A stretch of DNA of 64,000 nt from CAWKOH01 sp963851245 (lineage in GTDB: Bacteria; Actinomycetota; Acidimicrobiia; Acidimicrobiales; Palsa-688), in NCBI GenBank assembly GCA_963851245.1, contig CAWKOH010000001.1, positions 496,001-560,000 of the forward strand. Direction: 5' to 3'. Numbering within the stretch: position 1 is the first letter of the stretch; each line of letters begins with the position of its first letter. The notes beneath the pieces were generated by a model. It did not search any database, was not told the DNA's origin, and saw only the letters and a list, made by a program, of their open reading frames with translations. The translations under genes and the position numbers were made by a program. This document shows, one piece after another, positions 34,644-43,824 of this stretch.

Positions 34644-36126
34644 ATGAACGCTGAACCCCATCGCCTTCCAGTCATAGTTGGCGTTGGCCAGGTCAACGAT
34701 CGCCCCGTCGATGATCAACGCGGAATGGACTCCGTCGACCTGATGGTCGCGGCGGCGCTCGCTGCGGACGAAGACGCCGGCGGCGGATTCATCGCCGCGT
34801 GTGGCTGGCTGGGCGTCGTTCCGCAGATCTCGTTCCGGGACCTCGACCCAGAAGTCCTGGTCCCGCGGAGACTTCGCATCTCACCCTATGTCGAGCACAG
34901 CGAGATGGCCTCGGGCGACAGCCCGATCCGTCACCTGAATGACGCGGCCAACGCGATTGCGAACGGCAAGGCAAATATCTGCCTGGTGGTAGGCGGAGAA
35001 GCCCTGCGGACCTCAGCTCGACGTAATCAGGCCTCGGGTCCCGGCGGCGGCGCGTTCCAGGCGGCCGCCACCGCCTCCGACATCCGTCGCCGCTACGGCC
35101 TGATCCATCCGGCGGACATCTACCCCCTCTACGAGAACGCTACGCGCCCGGCGTGGGGCCAAACCCTCGGGGACGGCCAAGCCGAGACCGGGCTGATGTG
35201 GTCGCTCATGTCCAAGGTGGCAGCCGACTCCGAAGGTGCTTGGATCAAATCCGTGAGAACCCCTGCGGAGATCGTCGAGCCCAGCGTCGAGAACCGGCCG
35301 ATCGCCTTCCCCTACAACAAACTGATGGTCGCCAACTCCTCGGTGAACCAAGGCGCCGCTTTCATAGTCTGCAGCATGGCGGCGGCTCGAGCGGCGGGCG
35401 TGCCAGAAGACAAACTCGTCTACGTTTGGGCGGGCGCCGCGGCCCACGAGTCGGAAGATCCCCTGGAACGTTCTGCATGGGACAGACCACCCGAAGGTAT
35501 GCGAGTTACACTCGAACGGGTACTCCAAGTCAACCGCGTCGCTGTCAACGACCTCGACTACGTGGAACTGTACTCCTGCTTCCCGTGTGTTCCCAAGATG
35601 TCTAGACGGGTGCTGGGCTGGCCGGCCGACAAGCCCGCGACCGTCCATGGTGGCCTGACCTTTGGCGGCGGACCCATCGGCAACTATATGAGCCACGCCG
35701 TGGTCGCCATGGTCCAAGCGTTGCGTAAGGACGGCCGCAACGGCCTCCTCTACGCCAACGGCGGTCACTGCACCCACAACCACGCCATCGTGATAAGCCG
35801 CACCCCGCCCCTGCCCGGCATGCTGGGCAAGGACTACCACTACCAGGCCGAAGCCGATGCCGCGCGGTGCCCTGCCTCCGATCGGCGATCACCACGAGGG
35901 GCTCGTCACCGTCGAGACCTACGCCGTGGCCTACAACCGTGCCGGAGAACCCGCCGCCGCTGTAGTCATATCGATCGCGCCGGACCAGACCCGTGTGGTG
36001 GCTAAGGTCGAACCTGACGACTACAGGACCATCGCCTTCCTGACCGACGGCCGGGCCGAGCCGGTCGGGTCACGGGGCGTCACCAGGAAGCATGGCGACA
36101 GGCTCTACTGGCACCCTGCACAGTGA
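34644..36126 (+). pseudogene. Thiolase-like acetyl-CoA acetyltransferase with a single frameshift
   Basis: The first frame reads LPVIVGVGQVNDRP, SGDSPIRHLNDAANAIANG, VVGGEALRTSARRNQ, CSMAAARAAGVPEDK, LYSCFPCVPKMSRRVLG and HGGLTFGGGPIGNYMSHAV. It then loses homology after YHYQAEADAA near 35865. The next phase resumes with GALPPIGDHHEGLVTVETYA and continues 80 residues to 36126. One inserted base (or two deleted) at about 35858-35870 explains both parts; the restored protein of about 494 residues matches this thiolase subgroup. The start could be 34638 or 34644; GAAGG is nearby. It is either frameshifted in nature or by a sequencing error. Confidence 0.85.
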
Positions 36127-36228
36127 CCTACAGCGTTGGCCGCACACCGACAGCAAACAGCAGCGCGGACCAAGTGTGCGGCGAGGGACGGCGACTTCGG
36201 CGCAAAACAACCGATCGCAGGACAGAAC

Positions 36229-36402
36229 CGATGACTTCGCGCAACCCGTACGCCGGTGAGCCATTCGACGAAGGTGAAGCTGCCGTCGCCGCCGTCCTGA
36301 GCGATGTCAGCGTTCCGGCCCTCTTGTGTTCGCTGGTCCATATGATCGGCGACCCGCAGTGGATCCGGGGCCCGATCAAACCCAGGATGGGAGCGGCGTT
36401 TG
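36229..36402 (+). pseudogene. N-terminal fragment of a Baeyer-Villiger-type flavin monooxygenase
   Basis: From the ATG at 36229 the frame reads NPYAGEPFDEGEAAVAAVLS, then VPALLCSLVHMIGDPQWIRG, the helical N-terminal extension found before the FAD domain in 4-hydroxyacetophenone-type monooxygenases. Similarity ends after about 58 residues; no FAD motif follows. The rest of the interval to 36772 has no recognisable gene, only a short phase reading QYWQNTREMERNHYIFS before a stop. It fits together with the C-terminal fragment at 30305-30560. Confidence 0.6.
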
Positions 36403-36772
36403 ACAGCCATTACCTGCGAAGTGTCCCCCGAGGCGTACCCTCTCACCGTGGCCCCTCGACCAATATTGGCAGAACACCCGCGAAATGGAGCGCAACCACT
36501 ACATCTTCAGCTGAGGCGGACGCGGACCCACCCGGTGTCGCGGGCAAGCCCATCATGAAAGCCGCCCCGCTCGAGATGGGCGCGGATGGCGTCGATGGCG
36601 ACGGGTGCTACGTGAGGCAATGCCTGCCACATGCCGGACTATCGCTGCAGAAGCCAGTGAACGGGCCCAGCCGCTCGATGTCTCGCAAGCCGCAATTGAG
36701 TACTCAGTTGCAAGCATCGAGGCCCACGATACGTTCGGCGTGCTCGCGGCGCACATTGACGGCAAGTCGTAA

Positions 36773-37396
36773 TCACCCCCGTTGTAACACGACAGGGCGC
36801 GTCGTCGTGACCGCTGGGCCGACCCAGCGGGACAGGTAGCGCCGCAGCTCGCCTCCCGTCTTTGGAGGGTCAGGCGGATCGATGACCATCGACTGGATGA
36901 TACGCAGCAGGAACCCCACGAGCTCGTCGAGCTCTCCGTCGTGGTAACCAGCTGCGACCCAGTCGATGGGCGAGCGCTCGAAGAGCGTACGGCTGAGCGC
37001 CACAGATAGGGAGGAGGTGACGTCGTGCGCGAAGCTGTCCGAGCGACCGGCGGCGAGCACCAAGGTGAGATGGGGCTTCCTGGGGAGGAGTTCAATGGCC
37101 GTTGCCACCGCCTCGACGACCCAGTCGGTCGGTCCCGTGATGTCCTCGAGGTGATGGGTGAGTTCGTCGAGGAATGCCTCGTTGGCCACTCGGGCGACGG
37201 CTGAGAAGAGCCGGTCGGTGCCTGGGAAGTACCTGTATACCGTTTGGCGGGTCACGCCGAGGTCGGCGGCGACGTCCGAGAGGGTGGTGCGCGTGGGGCC
37301 GTTTCGATCTACGCAGCGAATGGCGGCTTCGATGATGCGCATCCTCGCCTCGTGCTCGTGCGCCGGTGGCGACCCGGCCCATCCGTGACGCCTCAC
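36773..37396 (-). CDS. TetR family regulator, divergent from an acyl-CoA synthetase gene
   Basis: The 207-residue protein has the TetR helix-turn-helix TTLSDVAADLGVTRQTVYRY followed by FPGTDRLFSAVARVA. The C-terminal ligand domain has no specific signature. The GTG at 37396 is preferred; it has a GGAGAGG sequence just upstream, and starts further out would run into the operator. A perfect 12-base inverted repeat between this gene and the divergent synthetase gene is its probable binding site. The effector is likely an acyl-CoA or its precursor; this is inferred from the neighbour. Confidence 0.88.
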   Translation of the reverse strand: MRRHGWAGSPPAHEHEARMRIIEAAIRCVDRNGPTRTTLSDVAADLGVTRQTVYRYFPGTDRLFSAVARVANEAFLDELTHHLEDITGPTDWVVEAVATAIELLPRKPHLTLVLAAGRSDSFAHDVTSSLSVALSRTLFERSPIDWVAAGYHDGELDELVGFLLRIIQSMVIDPPDPPKTGGELRRYLSRWVGPAVTTTRPVVLQRG

Positions 37397-37449
37397 ACCT
37401 CTCCATTCTGCTTGCCTTGACGCTGCGCTTGCGTCGACGCAGGCGCGCC

Positions 37450-37487
37450 GCTTATCATACAGATCGCGTGCACAATGTATGATAAGC
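37450..37487. promoter_or_regulatory. Perfect inverted-repeat operator between TetR and acyl-CoA synthetase genes
   Basis: GCTTATCATACA (37450-37461) and TGTATGATAAGC (37476-37487) are perfect 12-base arms separated by 14 bases. The site sits between the divergent TetR start (37396) and the synthetase start (37508), 20 bases before the latter. Size and symmetry fit a TetR-family operator controlling both directions. Confidence 0.8.
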
Positions 37488-37507
37488 ATTCGAGGGAGCG
37501 GCGTCTG

Positions 37508-39070
37508 ATGAGTGACCTTTATCGTCCGCAGCTACTGCCCGATCTGCTCGTTGCCGCCCTTGATCGCAACGGGGACCGGCCCTGTCTCTACCTCGACGGT
37601 GCTGTGGTCACCGCGGCGCAGATGAAGGACCAGATCAGCTGCTACGTGCAGGCTTTCCAGGCCCAGGGCATCCTCCAAGGTCAGGGTGTGGCGACTCTGT
37701 CGAAGAATCGGCCTGAGGTTCTGAGCTCAATGGGGGCTGTGATGGTAGGGGGGTGCAGGAACACCCCTTTGCATCCTCTCGGTTCTCTTGACGATCAGGC
37801 GTACGTATTGGAGGACGCCGAGATCGACACAGTGATCTTCGATCCCGGTTTCGCTGAGCGAGCTGGTCAACTGCGCGAGCGGGTTCCCGCGCTGAAGCGG
37901 CTGCTGTCATACGGCGAGGCCCCTATCGGTGAGGACCTGGTGGCCCTGGCCGCGACGTTCCAACCGCAGCGGCTTGTCGGGCCGCCGGTGGACCCAGAGG
38001 ATCTTTCTGCGCTGGCGTACACCGGGGGCACGACAGGGAAGCCGAAGGGAGTGATGAACACGTTCCGCGGTAGCGCGGCCATGGCCCAGATGATGGTCTC
38101 GGACTGGCAGTGGCCGGACGAGGTTCGTCACCTGGTGTGCACGCCGCTAAGTCATGCGGGCTCTTCACTGTTTGTCCCGCTCCTGTTGCAGGGCGGTTCG
38201 ATGGTGGTGTTGCCGGCTTTCGAGGCGGGGGTCGTGCTCGAAGCGATCGAGCGGCACCGCATCACCACTACAATGCTGGTGCCGTCGATGATTTATACGC
38301 TGCTGGATCATCCGCGATTCCCGCAGACGGACCTGTCGAGTTTGCAGACCATCTTCTACGGCGCGTCGCCGATGTCACCGGTGCGGCTACAGGAGGCGAT
38401 CCGCAAGCTGGGCCCCATATTCTTCCAGTTCTACGGCCAGACCGAAGGCCCAATGACGGTGTGCGCCCTCCGCAAAGAAGAGCATGATCCCGAGGATCTG
38501 GGCCGTTTGGCGTCGTGCGGACGGCCGGCGCCATGGATCCGTGTCGCCCTACTCGACGACGACGGCGTTGAGGTGGCGAAGGGGCAGCCGGGCGAGCTGT
38601 GCGTGCAGGGGCCGCTCGTGATGAAGGGGTACTGGAACAAGCCCGAAGAGACGGCCCTAGCGCTGGAGGGCGGCTGGCTGCACACCGGTGACGTCGCACG
38701 AGAGGATGAGCACGGGTTCCTCACCATTGTTGATCGAAAGAAGGACATGATCGTGTCCGGCGGGTTCAACGTTTTCCCCCGTGAGATCGAAGACGTCATC
38801 TCCACACACCCGGGCGTCGCAGCGGTGGCCGTAGTCGGCGTTCCCGACGCGAAGTGGGGCGAGGCGGTCACCGCGGTCGTCGTTCCCCGGGAGGGCGCCA
38901 CGATTGACATCGATGAACTCGTAGCGCTCGTCAAGGAGCGCAAAGGTCCGCATTGTGCGCCTAAGTCCGTCGAGATCGTGGCGTCGATACCGGTCAGCCC
39001 CCTGGGTAAGCCGGACAAAAAGGCGTTGCGCGCCCGCTACTGGACCGGTAGCGACCGGCTGGTCCACTAA
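37508..39070 (+). CDS. AMP-forming acyl-CoA synthetase (FadD-type)
   Basis: The 520-residue protein has LAYTGGTTGKPKGVMNTFRG, QFYGQTEGPMTVC, GWLHTGDVAREDEHGFL with the ribose-binding Asp, DRKKDMIVSGGFNVFPRE and SPLGKPDKKALRARYW with the catalytic Lys. It should activate a carboxylic acid for the pathway encoded around it. The ATG at 37508 lies behind GAGGGAG. It is controlled from an operator shared with the divergent TetR. A 50-residue fragment of a close relative of its P-loop region is found at 46605-46754. A P450 gene follows 104 bases later. Confidence 0.92.
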   Translation: MSDLYRPQLLPDLLVAALDRNGDRPCLYLDGAVVTAAQMKDQISCYVQAFQAQGILQGQGVATLSKNRPEVLSSMGAVMVGGCRNTPLHPLGSLDDQAYVLEDAEIDTVIFDPGFAERAGQLRERVPALKRLLSYGEAPIGEDLVALAATFQPQRLVGPPVDPEDLSALAYTGGTTGKPKGVMNTFRGSAAMAQMMVSDWQWPDEVRHLVCTPLSHAGSSLFVPLLLQGGSMVVLPAFEAGVVLEAIERHRITTTMLVPSMIYTLLDHPRFPQTDLSSLQTIFYGASPMSPVRLQEAIRKLGPIFFQFYGQTEGPMTVCALRKEEHDPEDLGRLASCGRPAPWIRVALLDDDGVEVAKGQPGELCVQGPLVMKGYWNKPEETALALEGGWLHTGDVAREDEHGFLTIVDRKKDMIVSGGFNVFPREIEDVISTHPGVAAVAVVGVPDAKWGEAVTAVVVPREGATIDIDELVALVKERKGPHCAPKSVEIVASIPVSPLGKPDKKALRARYWTGSDRLVH

Positions 39071-39173
39071 CTGGTGGCTATTCGCGAGCCGGGCCTTACC
39101 TAAGCCTACGGCAGTGCCGCTTACTACTTAGCCGTGGGCATCCCCCGCGACACCTCGAGGAGTTAGAGCCGTC

Positions 39174-40355
39174 ATGGAGGACAAAATCGACCTGGTGGAC
39201 GGCGAGTTCTGGGCTCGCAACCCCCACGAGGAGTTCGCCTGGTTGCGCCAATACGCGCCGGTGTGGCGGGACCCTCGCCACGGGGTGTGGGCGGTATCGA
39301 CGTACGAGCTGGTGAGGCAGGTATCCAGTCAGCCTGGGCATTTCAGCAGTGCCGGCGGCATCCGACCCGACCAGGACCCGGCCCCGAACATGGTCGACAT
39401 GGACGACCCTGAGCACTGGAAGCGCCGCAAGCTAGTCAACAATGGCTTTACCCCCAAGCGGGTCCGCGAGCAGGAAGCGACCATTCGCCGAACCGTCCGT
39501 CTCTTACTGGACACAGTAGGCGGCCGGGAGGAGTGTGACTTGGTGTGGGATGTCGCGGCGTGGCTGCCTCTTATAGTCATCGGTGACGCTCTCGGGGTGG
39601 ATCCGCCTGACCGGGAGCAACTGCTCAGGTGGAGCGACGACCTCATGGGTATGCTCGGCTCGAAGGATCCCGACGCCTTGGAAACGGCTATGAAGGCGTG
39701 GGCTGGATTCTACGATTACGCGTCCCAGGTAATCGCGAGGCGCAAGCAAAGTCCAACCGACGACCTGATGAGCGTCCTGGTCCACGCAGAAGTGGATGGG
39801 GATCGCCTCGATGAGCATGAGATCATCGCGGAATCCCTGCTCATCCTGATAGGCGGCGACGAGACCACACGCCACGTGATCAGCGGAGGTGCATACCAGC
39901 TGCTGGCAGATCCGCAAAGATGGCGCACCTTGACCCAAGACCGCTCATTGCTGCCAGGTGCGATCGAGGAGATGCTCCGCTGGGTGAGCCCTGTGAAGAA
40001 CATGGCCCGCCAGGCCACCACAGATATCGAGCTCGGCGGCCAGCTGATCCCGGAAGGAGAGAAGCTGCTCCTCCTGTACCCATCAGCCAACCGGGACGAG
40101 ACGGTCTTCTCCAATCCGAACGAGTTCGACATGCGGCGGTCACCCAACGAACACATCGCCTTCGGATTCGGAACCCACTTCTGCCTCGGATCGAGTCTGG
40201 CCCGACTGGAGTTGCGGGTGGTGTTCGAGGAGCTACTGGCCAGGTTTCCCGACATGGAGCTCGTCGAGCACGGCGAGCCGAGCTACCGACCGGCTAATTT
40301 CGTAAGCGGCTACGAGACGCTCCGGGTGCGCCTCGGGCAGCCGTCCCCCAGCTGA
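39174..40355 (+). CDS. Cytochrome P450
   Basis: The 393-residue soluble bacterial P450 has the I-helix segment LLILIGGDETTRH, the ExxR-type helix IEEMLRWV, and the heme-binding loop FGFGTHFCLG with Cys337. Length and motifs are those of actinobacterial P450s such as those that hydroxylate steroid or fatty acyl chains; the substrate cannot be set. It needs ferredoxin partners not encoded here. GAGGAG precedes the ATG. It is followed after 9 bases by a truncated crotonase gene, so this operon is decaying downstream. Confidence 0.93.
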   Translation: MEDKIDLVDGEFWARNPHEEFAWLRQYAPVWRDPRHGVWAVSTYELVRQVSSQPGHFSSAGGIRPDQDPAPNMVDMDDPEHWKRRKLVNNGFTPKRVREQEATIRRTVRLLLDTVGGREECDLVWDVAAWLPLIVIGDALGVDPPDREQLLRWSDDLMGMLGSKDPDALETAMKAWAGFYDYASQVIARRKQSPTDDLMSVLVHAEVDGDRLDEHEIIAESLLILIGGDETTRHVISGGAYQLLADPQRWRTLTQDRSLLPGAIEEMLRWVSPVKNMARQATTDIELGGQLIPEGEKLLLLYPSANRDETVFSNPNEFDMRRSPNEHIAFGFGTHFCLGSSLARLELRVVFEELLARFPDMELVEHGEPSYRPANFVSGYETLRVRLGQPSPS

Positions 40356-40364
40356 CCGACAGAG

Positions 40365-40657
40365 ATGACAGAGCTGGACGGCTCGATGTCGGTGGAGATC
40401 GCAGATCGACGGCAGGTGAGGCTGCTGACGCTGAACAGGCCAGCACCGCTCAACGCCTTCAACGAGGCGCTATACGATGGCCTCACCGACGCACTGGTCG
40501 AAGCCGGATCCGACCCCGGTGTCGCCTTAGTCGTTCTCACCGGTTCGAGACGGGCTTCTCCGTCGGCAACGATGCCGTCGAGATGGCGGCCCGCACCACC
40601 GGCGGTGACTTCACAGCCGGCCGCCATGGCTTCACCGGCTCACATCTCTACGTTTGA
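40365..40657 (+). pseudogene. Truncated and frameshifted enoyl-CoA hydratase
   Basis: The ATG at 40365 begins a crotonase N-terminus: VRLLTLNRPAPLNAFNEALY then VALVVLTG. A one-base shift near 40541-40545 moves the continuation ETGFSVGNDAVEMAARTTGG into another phase, which stops at 40655 after HGFTGSHLYV. The remaining two thirds of the enzyme are missing. It directly follows the P450 gene and was presumably co-transcribed. Confidence 0.8.
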
Positions 40658-41019
40658 CCGAAGCCGGAGCGGTCGTGGCATGCCCGCACGTGCAACGAAG
40701 TGCCCCGAGTATGTCTCGGTAGGCGACGGCATACTCCCCTCCTCCTCGTACCTCGCCACACCGGTCGTCGAACTGATCGGCCACGCCGATGACCTGTCGT
40801 GCAGTGTCGGCATCGCCAGCGATCCCCCGGTTGAGGCGATAGAGGTCCCGGTAGCGACCACGCTGGACGCAGCGATCCCGACCCGCCTGCGAGCACTCAC
40901 CCGCCACGAACGGGCACCCACGACAATCAGTGTCTTCTAGAAACCCGAGCTACCGCTCCTCGGACCGTCGGAGGGCTCAGCCTGGAGGCTGTCCAACATG
41001 AATACGACAGACATGGCCG
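40658..41019. other. Eroded region without a recognised gene
   Basis: This interval lies between two gene fragments and has overlapping frames on both strands, none with family features or a convincing start. It is best read as degenerate DNA. Confidence 0.4.
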
Positions 41020-41155
41020 GCGCCCGATCGGTGGATCAGCGCGTACCAGCGCGCTGAGGATGGCCGGCTTCTGACGGGCCGCTGGCGTTATGTCGACGAT
41101 GTCGCCGATCCCGATCTGCTCCACGCTGCGTTCTTACGAGGTCCCTGCTCTGACC
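41020..41155 (+). pseudogene. N-terminal fragment of a xanthine-dehydrogenase-like molybdenum hydroxylase
   Basis: One phase reads RRPIGGSAYQRAEDGRLLTG then RWRYVDDVADPDLLHAAFLR, the conserved start of the large subunit of CoxL/xanthine-dehydrogenase enzymes (RxED-x-RLLTGxGxYVDD). The frame is not preceded by a clear start and homology stops after about 45 residues of a protein that is normally about 750 or more. It is a remnant. The following bases to 41509 contain a short frame (MTGRYINTAWG at 41261) behind a strong GGAGAG but no recognised gene. Confidence 0.65.
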
Positions 41156-41509
41156 TGGGCGTCACAGCTAAATCACCCGCCCGCAGGCCGGCCGACCTGC
41201 GGTGGAGGCGGCATTCCACACATCAAGACTTTCTGGACCATACAAGTCAAAGGAGAGCTAATGACAGGCCGATACATTAATACGGCTTGGGGTTAGGGCC
41301 CCACCGAGATGCTGGGGGACGGGGGTCCGGCGAGGACTTCGACGCCTGTTATATCGCCGGCCAGTGCCTTGCTGAGCCAGCTTAGGTGTCAGCTCCTGCA
41401 CTGACGGAGGTCTTGACATGGCCTGCCTCGGCCGCCCCGACTCCTGAGCCGACAAATCGTCCTACGGTGCCCAGCGGCGACCAGCACATGTCTACGCCTC
41501 ACACCCTAT
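41156..41509. other. Intergenic region with an orphan ribosome binding site
   Basis: The only notable item is AAAGGAGAGCTA directly before an ATG at 41261 that opens an 11-codon frame ending in TAG. This may be the start of a gene whose body has been lost. No other family features are visible. Confidence 0.4.
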
Positions 41510-42631
41510 CTACAGGTTCCACACCCGGGCCGCGTTGGCGCGGCAGACCAGATCGCGGTCTTCCTCGGAGACGCCGGCAAAAATGCGATCCACGGTAGGC
41601 CGGGAGTTGGGCCAGCTCGACACTGGATGGGGGTAGTCGGAGGACCACATGACGTTGCCGATCCCGAGGCACTCATGGGCGTGGCGGACCACGTTGGGCT
41701 CGTCGATGAAGGTGAGGTACACGTTGCGGCGGAAGATGTCGCTGGGCGTGTGCCTCAGGCTGGGGAGCTCGTATCCCTGCCGGGCCGCCATGTCGTCGAC
41801 CATGTTCAGCCACCAGGTGACCCAGCCGATGCCGGGCTCCACGAAGACCACCTTGAGGTGCGGGTGCCGCTCCAGGACCCCGGTGAGGAGCCACATGCCC
41901 AGCGCTTCCGCCGTCGACATCGGAACCATGGAGGTGAATATGGCCCGCTGTGGGGTGGGGTCCCGCTTGGCCAGGTCCTCCATGCTGAGCTTCAGGCCGA
42001 TGTGGAGGCAGACCGGCAGGTCGACATCCTGGATCGCGGTCCACAGCGGGTCGTAGCGGCTGTCCCAGTAGTCCGGCAGCCCCAGTTCGTTGGGGAACAC
42101 CGGCAGCTGCAGCGACTTGCACCCGTTCGCGGCCGCCCAGCGGATCTCGCCCACGGCCAACGCGATGTCGTGGATGGGGATCTGGTAGGACACGATCAGC
42201 CGCTCGGGATCGGCGGAGGCGAACTCGGCCAGCGCGGTGTTGAACGCCCGGGTCGCCTCCGCGGCGCCGTCCTCGACCAGGTAGAGGTAGCGGAAGGCGC
42301 TGACTTCGCAGTAGCTGGACGAGGCCTGCACTCCGTCGGCGTCCATGTCCTTGAGCCGCTCGACCGGGTCGGTGTGGCCGGGCCGGCCCGACGCCGGGTG
42401 CCGCTCGTTGCTGCCAAAGCCCTTCGACTCGCTCGCCGGCAGATTCTCCTGCTCCCGCCACTGCCGGTTCACCTCGACATTGTTGCGACTACGCAGCTCC
42501 GCCTCCACCCGGGCTACCGCGGCGTCGTAGCTGCCGTGATGCTTCGGGTCCAGATGCGCCTTCACCTGGTCCTGGGTCAGATCGACATGATCATCGGAGG
42601 AGATAAGTAGCTGACTCCCTGCTGCGTCCAT
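41510..42631 (-). CDS. Amidohydrolase family protein (Amidohydro_2)
   Basis: The 373-residue protein belongs to the ACMSD-like metal-dependent hydrolases: LLISSDDHVDLTQDQVKAHL at the start, LPVCLHIGLKLSMEDLA (metal His), HLKVVFVEPGIGW and MWSSDYPHPVSSWPNSRP with the catalytic Asp. Related proteins act in aromatic or lipid catabolism. The ATG at 42631 is preferred because the upstream ATG at 42685 lies within a tandem-hexamer element that is probably regulatory. It is only distantly related to the amidohydrolase at 19441-20646. Confidence 0.87.
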   Translation of the reverse strand: MDAAGSQLLISSDDHVDLTQDQVKAHLDPKHHGSYDAAVARVEAELRSRNNVEVNRQWREQENLPASESKGFGSNERHPASGRPGHTDPVERLKDMDADGVQASSSYCEVSAFRYLYLVEDGAAEATRAFNTALAEFASADPERLIVSYQIPIHDIALAVGEIRWAAANGCKSLQLPVFPNELGLPDYWDSRYDPLWTAIQDVDLPVCLHIGLKLSMEDLAKRDPTPQRAIFTSMVPMSTAEALGMWLLTGVLERHPHLKVVFVEPGIGWVTWWLNMVDDMAARQGYELPSLRHTPSDIFRRNVYLTFIDEPNVVRHAHECLGIGNVMWSSDYPHPVSSWPNSRPTVDRIFAGVSEEDRDLVCRANAARVWNL

Positions 42632-42672
42632 TCTGTACCCCGGCAATCTTTTGGGATTCCTCACGACTCTAA

Positions 42673-42690
42673 CCGACATCGACATCGGTA
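42673..42690. promoter_or_regulatory. Tandem-hexamer element before the amidohydrolase gene
   Basis: CCGACATCGACATCGGTA contains GACATC twice in tandem (on the minus strand GATGTC twice), followed by GGTATC. It lies about 42 bases upstream of the amidohydrolase ATG at 42631. Confidence 0.55.
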
Positions 42691-42876
42691 TCCAGCGTAC
42701 GATTTGGTCTCGTTACTAGAGAAATCGGAGAGATGGATTTTGGTGTTCTAAGCGACGCAAAGGCGTCGGCGGATCGGAGATGTTCGAGTACAACGGATCT
42801 GGGACGAAGACGACGAGTGAAGCCCCCGCCCCGGTCTGCCTCACCTTGTGGTCATTCGACTCGTCGATTGTACGGT

Positions 42877-43824
42877 CTACCGCTTCTGGGACCAAGCCCC
42901 CATGCGCTGCGCGGCGATTGACTCTGTCACCCGGTCGGCCGCCAGCCGGACCCGTCGACCCAGTTTGGCAATGGCCGATCGTCCGAGTTCGAGCCCGATG
43001 GAGTGGACGGTCAGCGCGTAACTAGCAGATCCTCGGATGTCAAAAATCGGAGCCTGAATCTCATCTACGACATATGTGTCACCGGCGGAGACGGTCCCAA
43101 GCAGATAAGCGTCAGGCGGAAGCTGCGACAACTGACCTTTCAGGATCTCCCTCATCTCCCCCACGGTCAACGTGCCTGAAACGGCTCGCATCACCCGGGC
43201 CATGCGGTGGCGCGGGTTGGATTGGACGGTTACGACGAATCCACGCCGGACGGTCGCGTCCAGGATCTCCTCGAGATCGCTCGCCCATTCCGGATCCGTG
43301 TGACCACTCCGCCGGTACCAGTCGGCCCGTGAAGCCTCGGTGGCCCACGCCACGAAGGCCGCGCCGTACGGGGGGACCAGCGGGCCCCGCTGCCCGGGGG
43401 CGACAGCCCTGCCACGCAGCCCCGGCGGACCGGTCGAGTCGAGCACCAACATCTCGCTCCCGCTCACTGCGCTGAGCACACACTCACGCTGCAGCTCGAC
43501 TGCCAGTGCCTGCAAGATCGGACGAGCCAGGTTCACCTCCGGTCGGGTCTCCTCCGCGGCCCGTCCGATCAGGATCAGCATCGGGCCCAAGCCGTATCTC
43601 AGGTCTACGGGCGACCTGGTCAGCCACCCCGCTTGGTGAAGGCTGTCGAGAACGCTCTTGGCTGTCGACTTGCGCAGGCCACACCGGCGGGCGATCTCGG
43701 AGAGCGTGAATGTCTCGAGCGGGTCGGAAGCGAGGAACTCGACAGCGGCGATCGCTCGAGCAGCGCTGTTCGTGTAAGGGGCGGCTACCCGGGCGATGCT
43801 CACGCTGTCGGGTGAACTGGTCAA
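42877..43824 (-). CDS. IclR family regulator
   Basis: The 315-residue protein has an N-terminal winged helix (AIAAVEFLASDPLETFTLSE, then GLRKSTAKSVLDSLHQAGWL) and the IclR ligand domain with RGPLVPPYGAAFVAWA. A C-terminal tail of about 50 residues is longer than usual. Family members sense small aromatic acids or central metabolites. Its start overlaps the stop of the glyoxalase-like gene, so the two form one unit, divergent from the cupin and luciferase-like genes. These may be its targets. Confidence 0.9.
   Translation of the reverse strand: MTSSPDSVSIARVAAPYTNSAARAIAAVEFLASDPLETFTLSEIARRCGLRKSTAKSVLDSLHQAGWLTRSPVDLRYGLGPMLILIGRAAEETRPEVNLARPILQALAVELQRECVLSAVSGSEMLVLDSTGPPGLRGRAVAPGQRGPLVPPYGAAFVAWATEASRADWYRRSGHTDPEWASDLEEILDATVRRGFVVTVQSNPRHRMARVMRAVSGTLTVGEMREILKGQLSQLPPDAYLLGTVSAGDTYVVDEIQAPIFDIRGSASYALTVHSIGLELGRSAIAKLGRRVRLAADRVTESIAAQRMGAWSQKR

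Noticed and set aside
36403..36772. Overlapping frames on both strands after the monooxygenase fragment
   Set aside because: No family features or good starts were found; a short phase before a stop (QYWQNTREMERNHYIFS) could be a remnant but was not identified.
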